Assembly (NCBI GenBank): GCA_002371295.1
Contig: DFGZ01000048.1
Location: 12,803-21,477 of the forward strand
DNA length: 8,675 nucleotides
Origin: Oribacterium sp. UBA3737
GTDB lineage: Bacteria; Bacillota_A; Clostridia; Lachnospirales; Lachnospiraceae
Direction of reading: 5' to 3'
Shown here: positions 1 through 6,418 of the stretch, in pieces
Layout of the letters: each line of letters starts with the position of its first letter
Numbering within the stretch: the first letter of the stretch is position 1
Position numbers and translations under genes: made by a program
Notes under the pieces: model-generated
Databases searched by the model: none
Told to the model about the DNA's origin: nothing
The model's input: the letters and a program-made list of their open reading frames with translations, nothing else

Positions 1-140
1 ATATTACCGTATCGTCACATTATGCCATATATATGCCCCTTTTGCGAGCATCATAAAAGCATAATATCTCTCCTCCTGCGCTTAATGTCTCGTGTCTCCG
101 GCTTATCCTCCATCAGCTTTCAGCCCGGACGCCTTTACAT

Positions 141-188
141 AAAAAATCCCTGCGGAGAATGACAGCTCAAACTCTCACAGGGATTTTT
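141..188 (-). terminator. Rho-independent terminator after the zinc-ribbon/DUF4234 gene
   Basis: An 11-bp perfect stem pairs 142-152 with 178-188 (AAAAATCCCTG / CAGGGATTTTT). Extra pairing inside the loop (GAGA/TCTC) shortens the 25-nt loop. Read on the minus strand the stem ends in six T (146-141), 34 bp after the stop codon at 222. The A and T flanks also make it plausible as a bidirectional terminator. To its left, 1-140 holds no gene I can support. Confidence 0.8.
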
Positions 189-221
189 CATATTTCAAAT
201 TTCTATTTCTTTATTTCAGTA

Positions 222-2297
222 TCAGAAATTCCCGTTCTGCTGTGCAGCCATGTTGTTGTAAGCCGCATTTAATGCATTTGAATTCTTGATGATGATGTTG
301 GCAGAAATAAACGGACCGACACCGCAAAGAAGCGCACCGAACACCCACCATAAAAGGATGGTAGTGCCGCCCTCCTGGAAGTTCATTCCGTAACGTGGAG
401 CGTTGTTCTGAAGACGGTTTCCAAGGTTGTAAAGCCAGATGTAATCATAAATTCCGCAGGTAAGGATACCGAAAAGAATATACTCCAGAATTCCGGCTGT
501 CTTCTTTCCGTCACCCGCACAGGTGATGTTCACATCCTGAATTATGCAGTGAAGCATGTAAAGATCATAGATGCCGCAGGTAACCAGACCAAGGAGCACG
601 TATGCCACGATGCTTCTGTCTGTTGAAAGCATTCCTCCGCTGAAGTTGTTAGGCTGAGGCTGTCCATTTACCGGGTTTCCGTTTGTGTAAGCTGCATTCT
701 GGTTCATAGTATTGTAAGCACCGTTATATGCAGTATTGGCAGAACCTGTCTTTCCAGACTGAAATTCATCCTTCGCCTCTACAGCCATGTCGCAAACCGA
801 CTTGAGATCACTCTTCAGTGCTTCACCGAGGTTTCCGCCCTGAAGGCCGCCAAGAGGATTTATCTTTTTCTCATTTATGAGAACATAGGTAGCAGCCATC
901 ATAGCAATAGCGAACACTACACTCAGGAATGCTCCGGAGAACATGCTCGAATAGTTGTACCCGAAGATCACTCCGTTAAAGATAGCTGCAAATATCGCTC
1001 TTAAGATAACCGTCAGTATAACAACCAGACCGCCTGCAAGCGCTCCTGTCATAAGAGGCCCGGCCTTACTGTCATCCCACTTCTTCCATACAAGATACAT
1101 GATAAGCGCAGAACCGAGAAGACCGCAAAGCTTGATAACATGGATAACAAAGCTTATGGCACCGAATATAAATCCGAAAAATCCCTCTTCGCTGATTCCT
1201 CCGAATATTCCGAAAAATCCTCCGAGAACATGGAAAACCTGGAAGAACGAAAGTATGAGGGCGATAATGCAGAGCACCATACCGGCAGTCACTATACCAT
1301 CCTTTTGCTGCGGCATAGAAGTATTGAACTGCTGATTGCCGTAAGGAGCCCCATTGACGCCGTTATTCGGCTGTCCCTGATTGAACTGGCCATGCTGTGA
1401 AGTGAACTGTGCTGTCTGACCGCTGAATCGTCCCTGTTCTGCTCCGTACTGGCCGTTCTGGCCGTTGAACTGCCCCTGACCGGCTCCGTACTGACCATTC
1501 TGCCCGTTAAACTGTCCCTGGCCGGCTCCGTACTGACCATTCTGCCCGTTGAACTGACTCTGCTCTGCTCCGTACTGGCCGTTCTGCCCGTTAAACTGTC
1601 CCTGGCCGGCTCCGTACTGACCATTCTGGTCGTTGAACTGGCTCTGCCCGGCTCCGTTCTGGCCGTTCTGGCCGTTGAACTGACTCTGCTCTGCTCCGTA
1701 CTGGCCGTTCTGAGGCGACTGATTTCCGCTATATGTTCCTGAATATTCCGCTTTCTTCAACTGAATACGTTTTGCATACTGGGCAGTAACATTTTCGGCT
1801 GAATCGGAGGCCGAAACCGCATCTGATGTCTGATTTACAGCTGTCTCAGCCGCATCTGAAACAGCATTTGCAACAGCTGTAGCTCCCGCTGCAGCTCCGG
1901 CTGCGACACCTGCTTCAGCTCCGGCTGCATATACTGCCTCATCAACAAAAACTCCAACTCCATCAGTGGCTTCATTTGAAGCATTTCCCGCTGCTTCTGC
2001 GATTTTTTCTGCTGTCCCGGTAACAGCTTCAGCTGTATCGCCTACTGCAACTGCAACATTTTCAACAGTCTCCTCTGCTGCGGCTGCTGCAGATTCAACA
2101 GTCTCCGCTGCATCCTGGGAAACAGTCTGAGCTGCTGTATCCACAGCTCCCGCAGCCTCCTGTACTACAGCTGCGGCCTCTTCTGTCACTGTACCCACAG
2201 TGCCCTGAGCATTAGCCTGCGCCTGTAAATCGGTGCCGCAGACAGGACAGAATTTTGATCCGTCTTTTACTTCGGTTCCGCAATTCGTGCAAAACAT
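222..2297 (-). CDS. Zinc-ribbon, Ala-rich, Gln/Asn/Gly-repeat, multi-pass membrane protein with C-terminal DUF4234
   Basis: This is a 691-residue protein of unknown function. An N-terminal zinc ribbon has Cys3, Cys6, Cys17 and Cys20 (CTNC...CPVC). Residues 38-175 are a low-complexity Ala/Val/Glu/Thr-rich stretch that should be helical and soluble. Residues 195-306 are eight 14-residue Gln/Asn/Gly/Tyr repeats. Four hydrophobic segments follow (about 337-365, 372-403, 415-445, 452-473), then a short Asn-rich linker. Residues 559-680 match DUF4234, with the duplicated TCGIYD motif at 573-578 and 613-618 and a last hydrophobic segment at 646-670. The ATG at 2297 is preceded by AGAGGGG six bases upstream, so the start is secure. 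The gene lies 116 bp after the DUF2752 gene on the same strand and ends at its own terminator. Zinc-ribbon/DUF4234 proteins are common in Clostridia but lack an assigned role. The soluble part could bind a partner or nucleic acid at the membrane; that is inference. Confidence 0.92.
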   Translation of the reverse strand: MFCTNCGTEVKDGSKFCPVCGTDLQAQANAQGTVGTVTEEAAAVVQEAAGAVDTAAQTVSQDAAETVESAAAAAEETVENVAVAVGDTAEAVTGTAEKIAEAAGNASNEATDGVGVFVDEAVYAAGAEAGVAAGAAAGATAVANAVSDAAETAVNQTSDAVSASDSAENVTAQYAKRIQLKKAEYSGTYSGNQSPQNGQYGAEQSQFNGQNGQNGAGQSQFNDQNGQYGAGQGQFNGQNGQYGAEQSQFNGQNGQYGAGQGQFNGQNGQYGAGQGQFNGQNGQYGAEQGRFSGQTAQFTSQHGQFNQGQPNNGVNGAPYGNQQFNTSMPQQKDGIVTAGMVLCIIALILSFFQVFHVLGGFFGIFGGISEEGFFGFIFGAISFVIHVIKLCGLLGSALIMYLVWKKWDDSKAGPLMTGALAGGLVVILTVILRAIFAAIFNGVIFGYNYSSMFSGAFLSVVFAIAMMAATYVLINEKKINPLGGLQGGNLGEALKSDLKSVCDMAVEAKDEFQSGKTGSANTAYNGAYNTMNQNAAYTNGNPVNGQPQPNNFSGGMLSTDRSIVAYVLLGLVTCGIYDLYMLHCIIQDVNITCAGDGKKTAGILEYILFGILTCGIYDYIWLYNLGNRLQNNAPRYGMNFQEGGTTILLWWVFGALLCGVGPFISANIIIKNSNALNAAYNNMAAQQNGNF
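1380..1715 (-). repeat. Eight tandem 42-bp (14-residue) repeats inside the DUF4234 gene
   Basis: Residues 195-306 are eight in-register copies of a 14-residue unit, consensus GQNGQYGAGQGQFN. Copies alternate between AEQSQ and AGQGQ cores. The first begins PQNG, one has QNGQNG, one starts with D, and the last (TAQFTSQHGQFN) is degenerate. At DNA level the copies are nearly identical, so copy number probably changes by slippage or recombination without shifting the frame (42 is a multiple of 3). The same periodicity keeps other frames open here; those reading frames are not genes. Confidence 0.92.
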
Positions 2298-2366
2298 AAT
2301 TACCCCTCTTCCGGTCGCCTTCCCACAAAGACGTCCTTTTAATTAATTTCGCAAACAACAACCGAC

Positions 2367-2400
2367 TCTATACCGCCTCAATCAACAGTTTTTAAACTGT
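2367..2400 (-). promoter_or_regulatory. Possible promoter with operator-like palindrome before the zinc-ribbon gene
   Basis: A palindrome at 2385-2400 (ACAGTT-TTTA-AACTGT) overlaps a weak -35 (TTTAAA at 2391-2396). This is spaced 18 bp from a TATAGA -10 at 2367-2372 on the minus strand. The palindrome could be a repressor site or simply AT-rich chance. It suggests the zinc-ribbon gene can be expressed separately from the upstream DUF2752 gene. Confidence 0.3.
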
Positions 2401-2413
2401 AACGCCGCACGGT

Positions 2414-2899
2414 CTATATTGTGTATGCAATTTGTTTCAAAAAGCCGGAGACAAGCTGGACCGTTCTCCATATAAAGCCTTCCCAGGGCCTGAAAACAAC
2501 TATGTCCTGATCAGGCATAAAGAACATACGGTACAGATAAACTATGACGAAAGCCGAAATAATAGCTGCAACAAGCACCTGATATACCCTTTTAGGAAGC
2601 TTTTTCTTAATCATAAAGACCAGCACAGCAGGAACCGGCAGCATCCACAACGGGTGATAGTAAAATGCACCCTTGAAATCCAGTCTCAGCACACACATCC
2701 ATGCCCTGCTCATGCCGCAGCCCGCATCCGATATTCCGGTCAAGAACTTAATAGGACAGGTAATACCAAGGACGATCTCCAGAATCAGATAAAAACATAT
2801 TATGATGCCTAAAGCTTCAATATCTGATTTCCACTTTCTCAACGTTCCACTCCATTCTTTTTTCATAGCTGTCTTCATATTTAATTGTGAATTAACCAT
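2414..2899 (-). CDS. DUF2752 family membrane protein
   Basis: This is a 161-residue small membrane protein recognised by the DUF2752 signature. That signature is a Cys-Pro followed by GCGMSRAW and, about 15 residues later, YHPLW (Cys48, Cys61-Gly62, Arg66, His82 counted from the chosen start). Predicted membrane segments lie at about 30-48, 84-98 and 107-127. The N-terminus is basic and cytoplasmic-looking. DUF2752 has no established function; such genes often sit beside zinc-ribbon, TM2 or CD225-type membrane proteins, which matches the zinc-ribbon/DUF4234 neighbour 116 bp downstream. The start is uncertain. An ATG at 2899 follows a TTG at 2902, neither has a clear Shine-Dalgarno sequence, and later Met codons at 2878 and 2866 are also possible. 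The first membrane segment is kept with any of them. Confidence 0.87.
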   Translation of the reverse strand: MVNSQLNMKTAMKKEWSGTLRKWKSDIEALGIIICFYLILEIVLGITCPIKFLTGISDAGCGMSRAWMCVLRLDFKGAFYYHPLWMLPVPAVLVFMIKKKLPKRVYQVLVAAIISAFVIVYLYRMFFMPDQDIVVFRPWEGFIWRTVQLVSGFLKQIAYTI

Positions 2900-2927
2900 C
2901 AAACAAAAAGGCAGCTACGATACATTA

Positions 2928-2933
2928 ATTATA
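2928..2933 (-). promoter_or_regulatory. -10 element (TATAAT) ahead of the DUF2752 gene
   Basis: A perfect TATAAT on the minus strand lies 28 bp upstream of the ATG at 2899. No good -35 hexamer is visible at 16-18 bp, so an activator or a different start could be involved. Confidence 0.35.
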
Positions 2934-2983
2934 CAACATTAATTTTGCCTTAGCGACGATAATATTTAAGAGTTTTTATGTTT

Positions 2984-3036
2984 TTGCCAGAAATACAAAT
3001 ATTACTATAGAAAAATCAGCATCAACATATTATAAT
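2984..3036 (+). promoter_or_regulatory. Candidate promoter(s) for the MATE leader transcript
   Basis: Two overlapping candidates lie on the plus strand. One is TTGCCA (2984-2989), 16 bp, TATAGA (3006-3011). The other is a perfect TATAAT at 3031-3036 with a poor -35. Either would start an RNA just before the hairpin series at 3060-3189. No plus-strand gene lies upstream, so a promoter is needed here to explain the plus-oriented terminator at 3060-3103. Confidence 0.35.
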
Positions 3037-3059
3037 GCTCATTCGTTAATCAGGCACCC

Positions 3060-3103
3060 AATTCGGAAGGTCTCTTGCAGAAGTCCTTCCGAATTAGTTT
3101 TTT
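3060..3103 (+). terminator. Intrinsic terminator/attenuator in the MATE leader
   Basis: An 11-bp perfect stem pairs AATTCGGAAGG (3060-3070) with CCTTCCGAATT (3085-3095), followed by AG and six T. The T tract is only on the plus-strand side. It cannot serve the divergent minus-strand genes, and no plus-strand gene precedes it. It must therefore end a short leader or small RNA starting near 3018-3043, or act as an attenuator for the MATE gene. Confidence 0.65.
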
Positions 3104-3117
3104 CATAAAGTATCAGT

Positions 3118-3189
3118 TGCAGCCTGTGACACAAATGTCAGATTCTGCACCGGAGAATACACTCTCCGGGGAGTATGAGCTCCTTTTTT
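3118..3189 (+). promoter_or_regulatory. Structured 5' leader of the MATE gene: three further hairpins
   Basis: Three hairpins follow each other with no spacer. At 3118-3149, TGCAG/CTGCA and TGACA/TGTCA are stacked around a symmetric 4x4 internal loop, with a CAAA loop. At 3150-3169, CCGGAGA pairs with TCTCCGG around a 6-nt loop. At 3170-3183, GGAG pairs with CTCC and is followed directly by six T (3184-3189), as in a short terminator. GGAG occurs twice and CTCC twice, so alternative pairings are possible. The last hairpin ends 30 bp before the ribosome binding site of the MATE gene. I do not recognise a known riboswitch class. Confidence 0.45.
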
Positions 3190-3228
3190 ATCGCCGCAGC
3201 TATACACATATTAATTTGGGAGGTTTAT

Positions 3229-4617
3229 ATGGAAGTAACGATGACCAAGGGAAATCCCTTCCCCATAATACTAAAATTTATGATACCGCTCTTTATAGGC
3301 AATGTTTTCCAGCAGCTGTACAACATGGCCGACACCATCATAGTAGGCCGCTATGTAAGCGCAGATGCATTGGCTGCAGTCGGAGCTACAGGAAATATCA
3401 TGTTTCTTGTTCTCGGATTTTCCCAGGGACTTTGCACAGGATTCACAGTCCTTACCTCACAGGCCTACGGAGCGCAGAACTACAGAAGAGTAAAACGAAG
3501 CGTTGCTAATGGCATACTTCTTGCACTCATAGTTATAGTGATAGTGACCATACTGTCTGTTTCACTTATGAACCCGCTTCTGCACCTCATGAACACACCG
3601 GCTAATATTTTCCACGACTCACTTACCTATATCACCATTATCTGTCTCGGAACTGTTGCCAGTGTTTACTACAATCTGTTTTCAGCATTTATCCGTTCCA
3701 TCGGAAACAGCCGTGTGCCCCTTTACTTTCTGCTTTTCAGCGCAAGCCTCAATGTAGGGCTTGACCTTCTCTTTATAATAGTCGGAAAGATGGGTGTGGC
3801 AGGTGCCGCATGGGCAACCAACCTTTCCCAGGGAATATCTGCGATCCTCTGCCTGTTGTATATCCACTCAAAGGCAAAGGTGCTCTGGCCGGACCGTTCA
3901 GACTGGCATATAAGCAAAACCGACACTCAGCATCAGATGGCTGTTGGTGTGCCCATGGCCCTGCAGTTCGGGATCACAGCCTCCGGAACCATGGTAATGC
4001 AGTCAGCCATAAACCTTTTCGGCTCTACCGCCGTTGCCGCATATACAGCTGCCAACAAGCTCAACAGCCTTATGATCCAGGAAATGCTTGCCATGGGACA
4101 GGCAGTAGCTACCTACTGTGGTCAGAATTACGGCTCAGGTGACAGTGACCGAATAAACAAGGGGGTTCGCGCAGCCATCATCATCGAGGTCACCTACGCA
4201 ATAATCGCAGCACTACTTTGTAACGCACTGCTTCGCCCGGTAATATCTCTGTTCTTTGCAGGTTCCGGCGATGCCGCCGCCCAGGGCGCAGTTGAAAGTC
4301 TGGATACCATATCACTTATGATGCCATGGTCAAGTACCTACATTCATATCGTAACCCTGTTCTACATACCTTTAAGCTTTATTTTCATCTTCCGTAACGC
4401 AATGCAGGGCTGCGGACACGGCTTCCTTCCGATGATGGGCGGTGTGGTAGAGTTCTTTGCAAGACTTATCGTTGCTCTCATCGCCATGCACATAATGAGC
4501 TTTCCTCTTGCAGTATTCTGTGATCCTGCCGCATGGATAGCCGCAGGCACTTTCACTGCAGTTTCATACACCTTCGTTATCAAGAGGGTACGAAAGGAAC
4601 TTAAAAGATTTCATTGA
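3229..4617 (+). CDS. MATE family multidrug/toxin efflux transporter
   Basis: This is a 462-residue cation-coupled exporter of the multi-antimicrobial extrusion family, DinF/YoeA-like group, acting in the cytoplasmic membrane. The length is typical and the hydrophobic pattern fits twelve helices in two homologous halves. Helix 1 carries FQQLYNMADTIIVGR, with Asp35 where MATE pumps have their conserved ion-coupling acidic residue; VGATG and SQAYGAQN follow as in many Firmicute members. The second half contains AVATYCGQNYGSGD, the counterpart of the first-half loop. The ATG at 3229 is chosen because GGGAGG lies five bases upstream. An in-frame ATG at 3175 would add 18 residues, but it sits inside a leader hairpin with no room for a ribosome binding site. 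It is the only plus-strand gene in the window. The substrate cannot be told from sequence; drugs, flavins or cell-wall-active compounds are all possible. Confidence 0.95.
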   Translation: MEVTMTKGNPFPIILKFMIPLFIGNVFQQLYNMADTIIVGRYVSADALAAVGATGNIMFLVLGFSQGLCTGFTVLTSQAYGAQNYRRVKRSVANGILLALIVIVIVTILSVSLMNPLLHLMNTPANIFHDSLTYITIICLGTVASVYYNLFSAFIRSIGNSRVPLYFLLFSASLNVGLDLLFIIVGKMGVAGAAWATNLSQGISAILCLLYIHSKAKVLWPDRSDWHISKTDTQHQMAVGVPMALQFGITASGTMVMQSAINLFGSTAVAAYTAANKLNSLMIQEMLAMGQAVATYCGQNYGSGDSDRINKGVRAAIIIEVTYAIIAALLCNALLRPVISLFFAGSGDAAAQGAVESLDTISLMMPWSSTYIHIVTLFYIPLSFIFIFRNAMQGCGHGFLPMMGGVVEFFARLIVALIAMHIMSFPLAVFCDPAAWIAAGTFTAVSYTFVIKRVRKELKRFH

Positions 4618-4632
4618 TTAACTTTTCTCTCC

Positions 4633-4665
4633 GGATGAGTGGCTTTTCACATGTGCCTCTCATCC
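4633..4665. other. Hairpin just after the MATE stop codon
   Basis: GGATGAG (4633-4639) pairs with CTCATCC (4659-4665), and an inner GGC/GCC continues the stem after a T.T mismatch. No T tract follows, so it may protect the 3' end of the MATE mRNA rather than terminate it. Confidence 0.35.
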
Positions 4666-4682
4666 TTATAACAAACAAAGAA

Positions 4683-4706
4683 AGGGGTTGCCTCACGGCA
4701 ACCCCT
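4683..4706. terminator. Convergent terminator, better formed for the minus strand
   Basis: A 10-bp perfect stem pairs AGGGGTTGCC (4683-4692) with GGCAACCCCT (4697-4706). Read on the plus strand it has a TCAC loop and an AT-rich but T-poor tail (ATATTATTT). Read on the minus strand it has a GTGA loop (a GNRA tetraloop) and a T-rich tail (TTCTTTGTTTG). It can end the MATE message, but its design favours a transcript arriving from the right, which is the candidate long RNA. Confidence 0.75.
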
Positions 4707-5337
4707 ATATTATTTATACTTGACCCTGGAACTCAGTGTTACGTTCCCTTACTTAATTGTACTTCGGTCTGTACCTCTTTTCTTAGATTTCTATTTAAAT
4801 TCTATAAATATCTCTTCGATAAATCTTTTATATCTTATGGATATCATCTATAAATAGATTATTTCTTTATTCAGTTTTGATATTAAATTGTAAAATCGAC
4901 ATTTTATTTTATTAATTTATATTATAATCTTTCAAAGTATTCTTCTTTTCAGATTTTTTCACGACCCTCCTTAAAGGTCTTCAACTAATTTATTTACTGA
5001 ACTGTTTCAGTTATTCATATCATTCGATAACTATTTATATGTCGATTTCTCTCTTGCAATAATATCATCTGGACTTTAGTAAGAAATAATCCGAAGATGC
5101 ACTTCTCTAATAATTTGAACTGTTTTTCATCGAATGTACGGTTCGATGCCGTTCTCACGATTTTCTTCTTTTTAAGCGGTCCAGAGGATACTATTGACTG
5201 ACTGATCTGGTGTCATGTCTTTGTACCTCTTACTTTCTACGATCTTGTTTCGCAGGTCCATCCCCTGCACTTTTGCCAACCGGCCCTTCACTCTTTCTCG
5301 TCAAGTGAACTTTTCTGTTGACTTATCTTGTACTGTT
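4683..5337 (-). ncRNA. Candidate large structured non-coding RNA (~655 nt; ROOL-like size, family unassigned)
   Basis: The stretch has its own near-consensus promoter and a GNRA-capped terminator in the same orientation, and no reading frame longer than about 60 codons with a usable start. Local hairpins on the minus strand include GCAGG/CCTGC (5268-5264/5256-5252); AGAGGTAC with GTA(T)CCTCT (5230-5223/5191-5183); CATCGAA/TTCGATG (5148-5142/5134-5128), whose loop can also pair ACGG/CCGT; CATCT..GGA with TCC..AGATG (5099-5090/5073-5066); AGTTAT/ATAACT (5032-5027/5014-5009) competing with ACTGAA/TTCAGT (5011-5006/5001-4996); and GGAAC/GTTCC (4747-4743/4732-4728). A 7-bp pairing, ACTTGAC (5306-5300) with GTCAAGT (4724-4718), would join the two ends across ~590 nt. 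Large ornate RNAs such as ROOL (about 580 nt, common in rumen and gut Firmicutes) have this kind of size and closure. Membership is inference. The 4780-4960 part is very AT-rich. The main alternative is decayed, formerly coding DNA. Confidence 0.45.
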
Positions 5338-5343
5338 GTCCTT

Positions 5344-5372
5344 ATAATAACAGCGGATTATTCATTTGTAAA
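5344..5372 (-). promoter_or_regulatory. Strong sigma-70/sigma-A type promoter
   Basis: TTTACA (5372-5367), a 17-bp spacer and TATTAT (5349-5344) on the minus strand form a near-consensus promoter. It is preceded by A-rich tracts resembling an UP element (about 5375-5415). Expected transcription start is about 5337. No protein gene begins within the next 200 bases, so the promoter appears to serve a non-coding RNA. The preceding gene is separated by a terminator at 5461-5491. Confidence 0.68.
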
Positions 5373-5460
5373 GCTTTATTTTGCGGAAATTATTTTTATT
5401 TTAACCCCTTTTATAATTTCATCTGAGCGAAATTTCTTTTTTCATGGATCCCTCCCTAAC

Positions 5461-5491
5461 AAAAAGGAGTGCCCGCCGAAACGGACACCCC
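5461..5491 (-). terminator. Rho-independent terminator after the FtsL-like gene
   Basis: On the minus strand GGGGTGTCCG (5491-5482) pairs with CGGGCACTCC (5475-5466) over 10 bp including two G.T wobbles, with a short TTTCGG loop and five T (5465-5461). It lies 22 bp after the stop codon at 5514. Confidence 0.86.
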
Positions 5492-5513
5492 CATTTATAG
5501 TTAATCATAATAC

Positions 5514-6101
5514 TCAGTTACCAAACAGTTTTCTTATGCGATTAACAAGCATAACCATCATATTTTCTTCCTTGACCTTACCGGTTGGTATGTCGTCCCA
5601 GGTACGAACATAGCCGGTATCTGTCTTTTTGAACGTGATGACTTCCGAACTGACCGGTGCCACCATACCGTAAACCTGTGTGGCTTCGCGATATATCTCA
5701 TCAGGATTTACCGCACTGTCTATAATCGCCTTAAGCTCGTTATTCTGAAGTCTCAGATCCTCCAGCTCCGAACGCATCTGTTCAATGCTTTTGAGGCTTG
5801 TAGAAACCGTAGTATCAAGCTTTATGCACTGATAGCAGGAGAAAAAGATCACAACCAGCGAAAGCACCAGAGCTGTATAACATATTCTGTCGATGACAAC
5901 CGCAGGGATCCTGCGAAGAACAGGTTTTATAACACTTCTGTCCTCAGTATATTCCATCTTAAGCTGTCCGGTTCTCGTTCTGTAAATGTGAAGCTGATCA
6001 CGATGCCCCTTCTGCTCAATGACAACAGTACCGTCAGCAGTCTTCAATTCTTCTGTTTCTACAGTCTTTACCGTACTGCCATGAACAACATACTGTTTCA
6101 C
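5514..6101 (-). CDS. FtsL/DivIC-like single-pass membrane coiled-coil protein (septum formation initiator type)
   Basis: This is a 195-residue bitopic membrane protein. A hydrophilic cytoplasmic region of about 66 residues precedes one membrane helix (about 67-91, around YTALVLSLVVIFFSC). A coiled coil follows at about 97-130 (MRSELEDLRLQNNELKAI). After it comes NPDEIYREATQVYGMVAP, which resembles the stretch after the coiled coil in FtsL/DivIC proteins (the 'A...lGMv.P' pattern). Such proteins pair through the coiled coil in the divisome that activates septal peptidoglycan synthesis. No mraW, pbp or murE neighbour is present, so it is either a dispersed FtsL or a paralogue, and I give no symbol. 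The GTG at 6101 is preferred because AAGGAG lies nine bases upstream (6111-6116). The frame opens at a TTG (6149) with no ribosome binding site, which would give 211 residues. A terminator follows. Confidence 0.82.
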   Translation of the reverse strand: MKQYVVHGSTVKTVETEELKTADGTVVIEQKGHRDQLHIYRTRTGQLKMEYTEDRSVIKPVLRRIPAVVIDRICYTALVLSLVVIFFSCYQCIKLDTTVSTSLKSIEQMRSELEDLRLQNNELKAIIDSAVNPDEIYREATQVYGMVAPVSSEVITFKKTDTGYVRTWDDIPTGKVKEENMMVMLVNRIRKLFGN

Positions 6102-6219
6102 TTTACTGATCTCCTTGCATAATTCTGACTTTTGAAATATTTCATCCAAAGCTGTGCTTTGTTCTCACGACCAATGCCACATATCATTTAAAAATCAACA
6201 ATGTAACTTTTCAGTAATT

Positions 6220-6247
6220 ATTATACATATTTTTTGGATGATTTGAA
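6220..6247 (-). promoter_or_regulatory. Probable promoter of the FtsL-like gene
   Basis: TTCAAA (6247-6242), a 16-bp spacer and a perfect TATAAT (6225-6220) lie on the minus strand, about 120 bp upstream of the chosen GTG start. The leader would contain no obvious hairpin. Confidence 0.42.
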
Positions 6248-6418
6248 CCTTTTTTTGCAGGAAAACGTAATTATTTTTGCATTTTTCCCATAAGCACGAT
6301 GTACATTATAAAAGAGATTAAAATTGCACGATTATGTGATTCATGAAAAAAATATCTTATTTTTTTACTTTTTTAACAGTTACTATACGTATATTTTTAT
6401 CTAAAAGAACATAATTTA

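Noticed and set aside
1..162. Plus-strand frame open from the window edge (MPYICPFCEHHKS... from 22) and minus-strand short frames near 50-115 with a GGAGGAGA SD.
   Set aside because: The plus frame has no SD and its stop falls inside the terminator hairpin. The minus frames after the SD are only 3-20 codons long. None can be supported as a gene.
955..1400. Two plus-strand frames of 86-126 codons opposite the membrane region of the DUF4234 gene.
   Set aside because: Antisense shadows of a well supported gene, without ribosome binding sites.
1292..1624. 110-codon minus-strand frame of TGRTASTEQ-type repeats.
   Set aside because: It is the shifted-frame reading of the 42-bp repeats; their multiple-of-three period keeps all frames open.
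5165..5290. Minus-strand frame GTG/ATG...MDLRNKIVESKRYKDMT...TA (up to ~39 codons) and a following frame with FDEKQFKLLEKC.
   Set aside because: The start lacks a properly spaced SD and the second frame has no ATG. I could not relate either to a family. They overlap the best hairpins of the candidate RNA. A frameshifted pseudogene remains the main alternative.
5215..5613. A 132-codon plus-strand reading frame.
   Set aside because: It runs antisense through a promoter, a terminator and the end of the FtsL-like gene, has no SD and an unnatural composition.
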